This document shows positions 25,548 through 32,021 of a stretch of 35,751 nt of DNA, piece after piece; position 1 is the stretch's first letter; the number at the start of each line of letters is the position of its first letter. The notes beneath the pieces are model-generated. The model made no database searches. It saw only the letters and a list, made by a program, of their open reading frames with translations, and was not told the DNA's origin. Origin of the DNA: Bacteroidales bacterium. GTDB lineage: Bacteria; Bacteroidota; Bacteroidia; Bacteroidales; Paludibacteraceae. The DNA is taken from NCBI GenBank assembly GCA_012837935.1, contig DUQG01000036.1:1-35751 (forward strand). The letters run 5' to 3'. The position numbers were made by a program, and so were the translations under genes.

Positions 25548-26706
25548 TAATTAATTAATAAAATTCTGATTGTCTTATTCCATACTGAGTTGACATCTCA
25601 AAGTTTGATTTTGATAGTTGACGAATTGAATTCCTAGGTTTCGCTTCGCTTCGCAATATCTTTTGAGGTCTGAATTTCGGACGGTTTGTCCGTCTTTTCT
25701 CGCTCAGGTCTGTATTGCAAATGGTATCATCGTTTTTACTTTGCTTTCCGCTTGTAGTGTTCATCCTGCGTTCGTGGAGGGTAAGTTTTTGCAAACTTAC
25801 TTTGTCGATTGCATGGGATTAGAGTACTTGTTCCATCGATTGCTCAATTTCGCTTGTGCTCTCAACAAGCTTCTGTCGTTGCCCCTGACACCCAAGAACT
25901 TGGATGTCGCTTCGACCTGCATTTCAAAACTTGTAAATCAATAACCGTGTGTAAGAGTAAGAATTGCCTTTGTTGGGCTTTCTCAGATTGCTCTGTGAAA
26001 ATATAAGGTTGATTTGCGTATGTTCGGTAGTTAAGATAGGTGGTAGTTGGGTTGCTTGCGCCTTTCGGTTTCTCGACTATTGCACTTTTCAGCGCTCTAT
26101 TCTCGTTGCCGAAGCCCGTTTCCGCGAATCTTTTATCTCAAAAGCCCGAGGTGGGGGAAGAATTTGTGTCGGTTTGACCCGCTGCAAACTCTTTTTTTTG
26201 GATAATGACCTGTTCGCACACTCTGCCGAACTAAATTCTTTTTGGAAAGAATTTGGTGCTCGCCTATTTTTGTGTCCGAATCTAACATACGTATCACACC
26301 TTTTAGGCTTAAAACGACTTGCGCCGTTTTCCCAATTGGATGTGCTTCCTGATTAGTTGCCCAATCGTTTGCTCACCGCTTGTTTGGTTTCTTAGTTCTC
26401 TCAGGTTGTTTACTTTGTTTTCGCCGATATTGGTAATCTTGCCTTTGTTCTCTCGCGCCCGAAGGCTTGAAAGAGTTGTGAAACGTTTTTGGGAAACTTT
26501 CACTTCGATTAAAAAATCATTTTCAAGTTCCGGAGAACTTTCCATTGAAATTTCGTTCGTTATAAAAATTCACGTCCAACTTTTCACTCAACAAATTTTT
26601 CGCATCCGATTGCTCGGCTTTGAAAATTTTACCGGTCGGTTAGTAGATGTTTCAGTATTTCAAAGAGCGAATCATTATTCTATTAAATGCGTTGAGTATT
26701 TAACTC
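25512..26706 (-). ncRNA. Large structured non-coding RNA of unidentified class (about 1.2 kb)
   Basis: The span runs from a predicted start about 7 bases past the -7 box to the end of the terminator T-tract. No frame of either strand gives a recognisable protein. The minus-strand RNA contains many local hairpins. Six carry GCAA loops: 26606-26617 (4 bp), 26351-26366 (6 bp), 26311-26330 (8 bp), 26102-26113, 25979-26000 (4+4 bp around an A/A mismatch) and 25781-25800 (8 bp). Others are 26525-26540 (UCCG loop), 26457-26466 (UUCG loop), 26478-26503 (10 bp, one bulge), 26233-26254 (9 bp), 26212-26231, 25887-25908 (9 bp), 25852-25870 (6 bp) and 25678-25692 (5 bp). GNRA and UNCG loops in this number are a mark of folded RNA. 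The promoter, boxA-like leader and terminator define one transcription unit. Nothing resembling RNase P, tmRNA, rRNA or group II domain V was seen. Large phage-associated RNAs such as GOLLD or ROOL are possible relatives, but this is untested. Confidence 0.75.
26656..26668 (-). promoter_or_regulatory. boxA-like antitermination signal in the ncRNA leader
   Basis: The transcript reads GCTCTTTGAAATA about 40 bases after the predicted start, close to the boxA core GCTCTTTAACA that recruits NusB/NusE in rRNA leaders. Such signals let polymerase pass structured, untranslated RNA without Rho termination, which fits a long non-coding transcript. Confidence 0.6.
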
Positions 26707-26712
26707 TTGTTG

Positions 26713-26745
26713 CAAATATAATATATCGAACAAGGGTTTTGCAAA
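26713..26745 (-). promoter_or_regulatory. Strong predicted -33/-7 promoter of the ncRNA
   Basis: On the minus strand TTTG (26742-26745), a 21-base spacer, then TATATTTG (26713-26720). Both boxes fit the Bacteroidota consensus exactly. Transcription would start near 26706 and run leftward. Confidence 0.8.
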
Positions 26746-26783
26746 TTTTTTTGCAAGTATATATGAACAAGTTTTCAAGTAAC

Positions 26784-26850
26784 TTATCAACAGACTTATC
26801 AACATTGCAAGAGTGTGATAATCAGCGAGCTAAAAAATCACTGTTGATAA
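26784..26850. promoter_or_regulatory. Cluster of three DnaA-box-like 9-mers upstream of the ncRNA promoter
   Basis: TTATCAACA occurs at 26784-26792 and 26796-26804 in direct orientation, 12 bases apart, and inverted at 26842-26850. It differs by one base from the DnaA box TTATCCACA. An AT-rich stretch with a perfect ATTTCAAA/TTTGAAAT palindrome follows at 26874-26894. It could be a DnaA-binding regulatory site, part of a replication origin, or an activator site for the ncRNA promoter. Confidence 0.45.
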
Positions 26851-26954
26851 GCACTATTGGAAGGAATATTTTTATTTCAAAAATTCTTTGAAATATTCAT
26901 TTTTTGATTTGTTAAAATGTTGGATGATGATGTAATACTTTTACAAAATATCCA

Positions 26955-27482
26955 CTATTTTATTTCCGTAATAATTTTTTTTAAGCCTTTTTTAAGACCT
27001 GAATAATAATCGCCTTTTTTAATCTCAGGCTGAATCGTTTTATCTATGATTCGCTTGCTTTCTTTGTCGCTAAGTTTCTTTTTCAGTCCTTTCCCCACGA
27101 TGATTTCTACTTCATTGGTTTTTTCCGAAATACCGATTAGCAAATTTTTGCCGCCATCATCATTTTTTCCCCAACTCTCAAAAAGCTCACTGCTATATTC
27201 GTTTAGTGTCTCATAGGGTTTTGTTGATTTCACAGAAACAATGCTGATTCTGTTTTTTGTCTTTTTTTCGTGCTGTAAAATTATACTGTCCAACGAGCGT
27301 ATTTGTTCGTCTGTTAGAATTTTCTCGTAATCACTAACTGAACCTAATGGTGCAGGAAAAATGGTCGTAGCTGTATCTGTTGAACCCATCAAATTGAGTG
27401 CCGTGTTAGTAAAATCTCTGCAAGAGTTTAGGCTAAAAATCAAGATAAAAAGTAGTGAAAAAGAGAATATTTTGAGTTTCAT
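26955..27482 (-). CDS. TPM domain lipoprotein
   Basis: A 175-residue protein with a lipoprotein signal ending at Cys21 (LIFSLNSC). A TPM (YgcG-type) domain follows: DYEKILTDEQIRSLDSIILQ, then a central RISIVSVKSTKPYETLNEYS, the typical WGKNDDGGKNLLIGISEKTNEVEI and a GLKKKLSDKESKRIIDKTI helix. TPM domains are linked to thylakoid photosystem repair in plants and to acid phosphatase activity in some bacteria. The role in Bacteroidota is not established. The glycine-rich membrane tail of longer YgcG proteins is absent. The gene is isolated, with a -7 box just upstream. Confidence 0.88.
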   Translation of the reverse strand: MKLKIFSFSLLFILIFSLNSCRDFTNTALNLMGSTDTATTIFPAPLGSVSDYEKILTDEQIRSLDSIILQHEKKTKNRISIVSVKSTKPYETLNEYSSELFESWGKNDDGGKNLLIGISEKTNEVEIIVGKGLKKKLSDKESKRIIDKTIQPEIKKGDYYSGLKKGLKKIITEIK

Positions 27483-27516
27483 GGAAATTATCAGATATAA
27501 TTTTTCGAATTGAGTA

Positions 27517-27524
27517 CAAAGTTA
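27517..27524 (-). promoter_or_regulatory. Candidate -7 box of the TPM gene
   Basis: TAACTTTG on the minus strand, 35 bases before the start codon, matching TAnnTTTG. Confidence 0.5.
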
Positions 27525-27621
27525 GTTAAATTTATTCTATTATTTTCATTAAAAAAACTGAAAGTTGCAACTTGAAAAGACAATTTTTTGCAAATTCAGA
27601 CACTCTTTTCTTAAAATTCCA

Positions 27622-27629
27622 TACCTTTG
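27622..27629 (+). promoter_or_regulatory. Candidate -7 box of rlmD
   Basis: TACCTTTG matches TAnnTTTG, about 112 bases before the rlmD start codon. The -33 region is not obvious. The heptamer array at 27704 would lie in the leader RNA. Confidence 0.45.
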
Positions 27630-27703
27630 TAGCTTAGTAGCTGGAAGACAGAAGTTGGTATTCGGTAGATGGAAATTTGAATACTGTAATGTCTTTCAAT
27701 CAA

Positions 27704-27738
27704 AAATCGTAAATCGTAAATCCAAAATCTAAAATTAA
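27704..27738. repeat. Five-unit heptamer array in the rlmD leader
   Basis: Five 7-base units in phase starting with AAATCGT twice, then AAATCCA, AAATCTA and AAATTAA. The array ends three bases before the rlmD ATG. Confidence 0.7.
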
Positions 27739-27741
27739 ATA

Positions 27742-29154
27742 ATGTCTCGTAAAAAGAAACAACTTCCTATACTTGAAAATGTGTTGATTACCGGCGTGGC
27801 AGCAGAAGGGAAAGCCATTGCTAAAGTGAATGATGTAGTTATATTTGTGCCTTTCGCCGTGCCGGGTGATGTAGTAAATCTGCAAGTAACAAGAAAGAAA
27901 AGCAGTTTTATGGAGGCGCGTGTAATTAATTTTGTGGAAAAATCGGCAATTCGGGCGGAGCCTTTCTGTGAGCATTTCGGTGTGTGTGGCGGTTGCAAGT
28001 GGCAGATTTTACCTTATGAAGAGCAACTTAAACATAAGCAAACAGAGGTAGAAAATAACCTGAAAAGAATCGGGAAAGTCAACTTGCCTGAAATTACACC
28101 GATTTTGGGTTCAGAGAAAACCACTTTTTACCGAAACAAGCTTGAATTTACCTTTAGTAACAAGCGTTGGCTTAGCTATGAAGATATAAAATCAGGGAAA
28201 GAATTTGACCATCTGAATGGTGTTGGTTTTCATATTCCGGGAATGTTCGATAAAGTACTTGATATTCATAAATGCTGGTTGCAAGATGATATTCAAAACG
28301 AAATCAGGAATGAAATCCGCAAATATACCTTGGAAAATGGTTTGACATTCTTTGATATTCGCAATCAAGTAGGATTTTTGCGGACAATGATAGTGCGTAC
28401 CACTTCCACCGGAGAACTGATGCTGATTGTGGCATTTTTCCATGAAGACAAACCGACAAGAGAAAAACTGTTGTCGCATTTGGCTGATAAATTTCCACAA
28501 ATCACATCTTTGCTTTACGTAATCAACGAAAAAGCAAACGATACAATTACCGATCAGGAAGTGATTACGTTCAAAGGGAACGATGCGATTTACGAGGAGA
28601 TGGAAGGGTTGAAATTTAAAATCGGTCCAAAATCTTTCTATCAAACCAACTCTGAACAGGCTTACGAACTCTACAAAATTGCTCGAAATTATGCCGAACT
28701 TACCAGCGATGAATTGGTGTACGACCTTTACACCGGAACGGGAACAATTGCTAATTTCGTGGCAAAAAACGCTCGAAAAGTAATTGGAATTGAGTACGTG
28801 CCGGAGGCTATCGAGGATGCAAAAGTGAATTCGGCTTTGAACGGAATAGAAAATACGCTCTTTTTTGCCGGAGATATGAAAGATGTGCTGACAGCCGACT
28901 TTATCAATAAACACGGTAGACCGGATGTGATTATCACCGACCCGCCGCGTGCTGGAATGCACGCCGATGTGATTAATGCCATTCTTTTGGCGGAGCCGAA
29001 ACGAATTGTCTATGTGAGTTGTAATGCAGCTACTCAGGCTCGTGATTTGGGACTTTTGGATGAAAAATACAGAGTTACTGCCGTTCGCCCGGTGGATATG
29101 TTTCCACATACGCATCATGTGGAAAATGTAGTGCAGTTAAGGATTAAAGAGTGA
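27742..29154 (+). CDS. rlmD: 23S rRNA (uracil-C5)-methyltransferase, RlmD/RumA type
   Basis: A 470-residue RNA m5U methyltransferase. An N-terminal TRAM domain (about residues 10-68) precedes an iron-sulfur cysteine set with Cys76, Cys82 and Cys85 (CEHFGVCGGC). The catalytic domain includes the QTNSEQAYELY segment, SAM-binding LVYDLYTGTGTIANF near residue 330, ITDPPRAGMH near 396, and the nucleophilic cysteine in VSCNAATQARD (Cys427). The protein ends in MFPHTHHVENVVQL, as expected. Assignment to RlmD (U1939) rather than another m5U enzyme of the family is by overall likeness. The long minus-strand frame opposite it is a shadow. Confidence 0.93.
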   Translation: MSRKKKQLPILENVLITGVAAEGKAIAKVNDVVIFVPFAVPGDVVNLQVTRKKSSFMEARVINFVEKSAIRAEPFCEHFGVCGGCKWQILPYEEQLKHKQTEVENNLKRIGKVNLPEITPILGSEKTTFYRNKLEFTFSNKRWLSYEDIKSGKEFDHLNGVGFHIPGMFDKVLDIHKCWLQDDIQNEIRNEIRKYTLENGLTFFDIRNQVGFLRTMIVRTTSTGELMLIVAFFHEDKPTREKLLSHLADKFPQITSLLYVINEKANDTITDQEVITFKGNDAIYEEMEGLKFKIGPKSFYQTNSEQAYELYKIARNYAELTSDELVYDLYTGTGTIANFVAKNARKVIGIEYVPEAIEDAKVNSALNGIENTLFFAGDMKDVLTADFINKHGRPDVIITDPPRAGMHADVINAILLAEPKRIVYVSCNAATQARDLGLLDEKYRVTAVRPVDMFPHTHHVENVVQLRIKE

Positions 29155-29162
29155 AATGTAGT

Positions 29163-29197
29163 GTTGAGTTAAGAATATTGAGTTTTGGATTACAGAA
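29163..29197. repeat. Weak heptamer array between rlmD and the fic gene
   Basis: Five 7-base steps, with GTTGAGT and ATTGAGT as the clearest units and more diverged units between and after them. Confidence 0.35.
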
Positions 29198-29226
29198 TTT
29201 GCGTTTATAGAATAAATTAAATAAAA

Positions 29227-29943
29227 ATGAACCTTCTATCAAAATATCGAGAAGAAAAGCAGATGAATTTGAAGGGTGGAATTTACCATCAAACTCAAAT
29301 TCGTTTGGCTTATAATTCTAATCGGATAGAGGGTAGCAAACTTTCGGAGGAGCAGACGCGCTATATCTTTGAGACAAATACGCTTCATTTGGAAAATGGC
29401 GACACAACTGCCAATGTGGATGATATTTTGGAGACAATTAATCATTTTACCTGTTTTGATTATTTGCTGGAAGTGGCTGATGAACCTTTGTCAGAAAAGC
29501 ATATCAAAGAGTTTCATCATTTGCTAAAATCGGGTACTTCCGATGCACGAAAATCATGGTTTAAGGTGGGCGATTACAAAACAGTTCCAAATGTGGTTGG
29601 TGGCTCAGAAACAACGCACCCGAAAGATGTTCCGGCTGAAATGCGGAATTTATTGGAAAATTATCATCAAATAGAACAGATTGACTTTGATGATGTGGTG
29701 GACTTTCACTATCATTTTGAAAAAATCCATCCATTTCAAGATGGAAACGGGCGAGTAGGACGATTGATAATGTTCAAAGAGTGTTTGGCGAACGATATTG
29801 TTCCATTTATCATCGAGGATGAATATAAGTTTTTCTATTATAGAGGATTGACGGAATATCCGCGTATAAAAGAGTTTTTAAGAGATACTTGCCTGTCGGC
29901 ACAAGATGATTTTAAGATAGTGTTGAAGTACTTTGGACTTTAA
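29227..29943 (+). CDS. Fic family protein, class II (N-terminal inhibitory helix)
   Basis: A 238-residue Fic-fold protein. The active-site motif HPFQDGNGRVGR begins at His168 and is complete, so AMP or another nucleotide moiety could be transferred to target hydroxyl groups. An autoinhibitory S-x3-E-G motif (SNRIEG, Ser31 to Gly36) lies near the N-terminus, which places it in class II with self-inhibition. A beta-hairpin region for target docking precedes the active site (VGDYKTVPNVVGG). It has no neighbouring antitoxin-like gene and no recognisable DNA-binding domain. Targets are unknown. Confidence 0.93.
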   Translation: MNLLSKYREEKQMNLKGGIYHQTQIRLAYNSNRIEGSKLSEEQTRYIFETNTLHLENGDTTANVDDILETINHFTCFDYLLEVADEPLSEKHIKEFHHLLKSGTSDARKSWFKVGDYKTVPNVVGGSETTHPKDVPAEMRNLLENYHQIEQIDFDDVVDFHYHFEKIHPFQDGNGRVGRLIMFKECLANDIVPFIIEDEYKFFYYRGLTEYPRIKEFLRDTCLSAQDDFKIVLKYFGL

Positions 29944-29993
29944 CTTACAAAAATAAATTTCTTGTTTACTAAAAACTTGTCAACTATAACACT

Positions 29994-31568
29994 ATGGTTA
30001 AAAAATATGATTTCCTTGTTGTAGGAGGAGGAATTGCGGGTATAAGCTTTGCCTTGAAAGTAGCTAAATATGGCAAAGTAGCTTTGCTCTGCAAAACAAC
30101 GCTCGAAGAAAGCAACACGTCTTATGCGCAGGGCGGTGTAGCCACGGTAATGTATCCGCCGGATAATGTGGATAAACATATCGAAGATACGCTGATTGCA
30201 GGCGATGGGCATTGTGACACGGCAGCGGTGGAGCAGGTGGTGAAAAATGCACGGCAAGAGATTGACCAACTGCTTAGTTGGGGTGTTGATTTTGACCGTG
30301 AAGAGGATAGTGACCGCTTTGATTTACACAAAGAAGGCGGACATTCCGAGTTCCGAATTTTGCATCATAAGGACAATACAGGCTTTGAAATTCAACAAAG
30401 TTTAAACAAAAAAGTACGCAATTATCCCGGAATTGATGTTTACGAGCACTATTTTGCCATTGAAATTCTTACACAGCACCATTTGGGCGAAATTGTAACT
30501 CGCCAAACACCGAATATTGAGTGTTATGGTGTATATGCACTGAATCAAAAAAGCAATCATATTCATACTTTTTTATCCAAAGTAACGGTGCTTGCCACAG
30601 GCGGTATCGGAAGTGTCTATTTAGCTTCCACCAATCCGCCGATTGCAACGGGCGACGGAATTGCGATGGTGCATCGTGCGCGTGGAGTGATTCAGGATAT
30701 GGAGTTTGTGCAGTTCCACCCTACGGCTCTTTACACGCCAAAAAATGAACGTCCCGTTTTTTTGATTACCGAAGCTATTCGAGGCTACGGTGCTGTTTTG
30801 CGGAACAGAAAAGGTAAAGAATTTATGCACAAATACGATGAAAGAGGGTCACTTGCACCGCGTGATATTGTGGCGCGCGCTATCGACAACGAAATGAAAA
30901 TTTACGGAGATGATTTTGAGTATTTGGATGTAACGCACAAAGATGCGGAGGAAACCAAAGAGCATTTCCCAATGATTTATCAAAAATGTTTGGAATACGG
31001 TATTGATATTACCAAAGACTATATCCCGATTTCCCCTACACAGCACTATATGTGCGGTGGAATTACTGTTGATTTGAATGGCGAAACATCCATCAATCGA
31101 CTTTATGCCGTGGGCGAATGTTCTCGTACCGGACTTCACGGGGCTAATCGGTTGGCATCTAATTCGTTGATAGAGGCTGTGGTATATGCGGAAAAAGCTG
31201 CACAACACGCCATTTCTGTAATTGACAATTTGACTTACAACGAACTTATTCCGCCTTGGGATGATGAAGGAACTTCACTGCCGGAAGAGATGATTTTGAT
31301 AACGCAAAGTTTCCGTGAGGTAGAGCAGATAATGAGTTCTTACGTGGGTATTGTCCGTTCCAATCTGCGTCTGCAACGAGCTATGAGTCGTTTGGAAATA
31401 CTTTTCCGTGAAACAGAAAGTCTTTTCCAGCGTTCGGTGGTTTCTCGTGAGATTTGCGAACTACGTAACGTGATAAGTGTTGCGTATCTGATTATCAAAC
31501 AGGCACTTGCTCGCAAAGAGAGTAGGGGACTGCATTTTACGGTTGATTATCCAAAAAAAATTGAATAA
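29994..31568 (+). CDS. nadB: L-aspartate oxidase
   Basis: FAD-dependent oxidation of L-aspartate to iminoaspartate, the first step of de novo NAD synthesis. The 524-residue protein has the N-terminal dinucleotide motif VVGGGIAGISFALK and the SYAQGGVATV segment. The substrate-site stretch GGHSEFRILHHKDNTG, the QFHPTALY motif and RGYGAVLRN also match, as does the C-terminal GECSRTGLHGANRLASNSLIEAVVYA. A helical domain closes the protein. Succinate dehydrogenase flavoprotein is a paralogue, but the ARG-free core and length favour NadB. nadA and nadC are not in the window. Confidence 0.95.
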   Translation: MVKKYDFLVVGGGIAGISFALKVAKYGKVALLCKTTLEESNTSYAQGGVATVMYPPDNVDKHIEDTLIAGDGHCDTAAVEQVVKNARQEIDQLLSWGVDFDREEDSDRFDLHKEGGHSEFRILHHKDNTGFEIQQSLNKKVRNYPGIDVYEHYFAIEILTQHHLGEIVTRQTPNIECYGVYALNQKSNHIHTFLSKVTVLATGGIGSVYLASTNPPIATGDGIAMVHRARGVIQDMEFVQFHPTALYTPKNERPVFLITEAIRGYGAVLRNRKGKEFMHKYDERGSLAPRDIVARAIDNEMKIYGDDFEYLDVTHKDAEETKEHFPMIYQKCLEYGIDITKDYIPISPTQHYMCGGITVDLNGETSINRLYAVGECSRTGLHGANRLASNSLIEAVVYAEKAAQHAISVIDNLTYNELIPPWDDEGTSLPEEMILITQSFREVEQIMSSYVGIVRSNLRLQRAMSRLEILFRETESLFQRSVVSREICELRNVISVAYLIIKQALARKESRGLHFTVDYPKKIE

Positions 31569-31575
31569 AAACACT

Positions 31576-31599
31576 AATCAACTATTCAATTATTCAACA
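31576..31599. repeat. Three-unit octamer array before the Dabb gene
   Basis: AATCAACT, ATTCAATT and ATTCAACA in phase, ending three bases before the ATG at 31603. Confidence 0.45.
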
Positions 31600-31602
31600 A
31601 CA

Positions 31603-31908
31603 ATGATTAAACATATCGTATTTTTTAAGTTAGCCGAACAGGCAGAAGGAAAAACCAAAGCAGAGAATGCTGCAATTATCAAACAAGATTTAGAAGGTCT
31701 TTACGGAGTAATCCCGGAATTAAAGAAAATAGAAGTGGGTATCAATCATCCCGAAACACCGTCAAACAACTACGATATTTGTCTTTACTGCGAATTTGAA
31801 AGCGTGGCTGATTTGGATATTTACCAAAATCATCCCGAACATCTAAAAGTAGTTGCCTATATCGCGAAAGTTCGCACAGACAGAGCTTGTGTGGATTATG
31901 AGGTGTAA
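31603..31908 (+). CDS. Dabb (stress-responsive alpha/beta barrel) domain protein
   Basis: A 101-residue single-domain protein with the Dabb pattern: opening strand MIKHIVFFKLAE, a helix, PELKKIEVGINHPET, then a strand with YDICLYCEFESVADLDIYQNHPEHLKV and a final R-x-DRACVDYEV strand. These dimeric ferredoxin-like barrels are small-molecule-binding or stress-associated proteins of varied function. I start at the ATG at 31603. An upstream in-frame TTG would overlap the end of nadB and add residues with no family match. Confidence 0.9.
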   Translation: MIKHIVFFKLAEQAEGKTKAENAAIIKQDLEGLYGVIPELKKIEVGINHPETPSNNYDICLYCEFESVADLDIYQNHPEHLKVVAYIAKVRTDRACVDYEV

Positions 31909-31924
31909 AGGGTTGCACATTTAA

Positions 31925-32007
31925 TAGTCGCACCCCGACTAAACTGTTCAGATTAAATAGTTTGTTGAAACATTCTCGCTGATAATGAAAAAGTCGGGGC
32001 GCGACTA
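31925..32007. repeat. TAGTCGC-type inverted repeat, copy B
   Basis: An 83-bp element with 16-base arms, TAGTCGCACCCCGACT and inverse AGTCGGGGCGCGACTA, differing at one position. It lies between the convergent Dabb and argS genes. Copy A at 18538 occupies an equivalent convergent gap. Confidence 0.75.
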
Positions 32008-32021
32008 CCAGATACTCTAAT

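Noticed and set aside
25963-26356. 130-codon plus-strand frame with cysteine-rich start
   Set aside because: Antisense shadow of the structured RNA. Composition follows the complement of hairpin stems and no family is recognised.
26309-26545. 78-codon minus-strand frame inside the ncRNA span
   Set aside because: It has an ATG and a charged composition but no recognisable family. It runs through five of the stable hairpins, including the UCCG, UUCG and GCAA loops. RNA structure explains the sequence better than protein.
25512-26706. Group II intron, RNase P RNA, tmRNA or rRNA fragment
   Set aside because: I looked for domain V, the GAGGAAAGUCC core of RNase P, tRNA-like ends with a tag frame, and conserved rRNA segments, and found none. 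This was by eye only, so a covariance-model search is still needed.
26319-26891. 190-codon plus-strand frame across the ncRNA promoter region
   Set aside because: It opens opposite the ncRNA, reads through its promoter, boxA and the DnaA-like boxes, and gives a low-complexity product with no domain.
28192-29118. 308-codon minus-strand frame opposite rlmD
   Set aside because: Shadow of rlmD, whose cysteine cluster, SAM motif and catalytic cysteine are all on the plus strand.
31507-31602. 32-residue N-terminal extension of the Dabb protein
   Set aside because: It overlaps nadB and the octamer array and starts with TTG. The domain begins exactly at the ATG at 31603.
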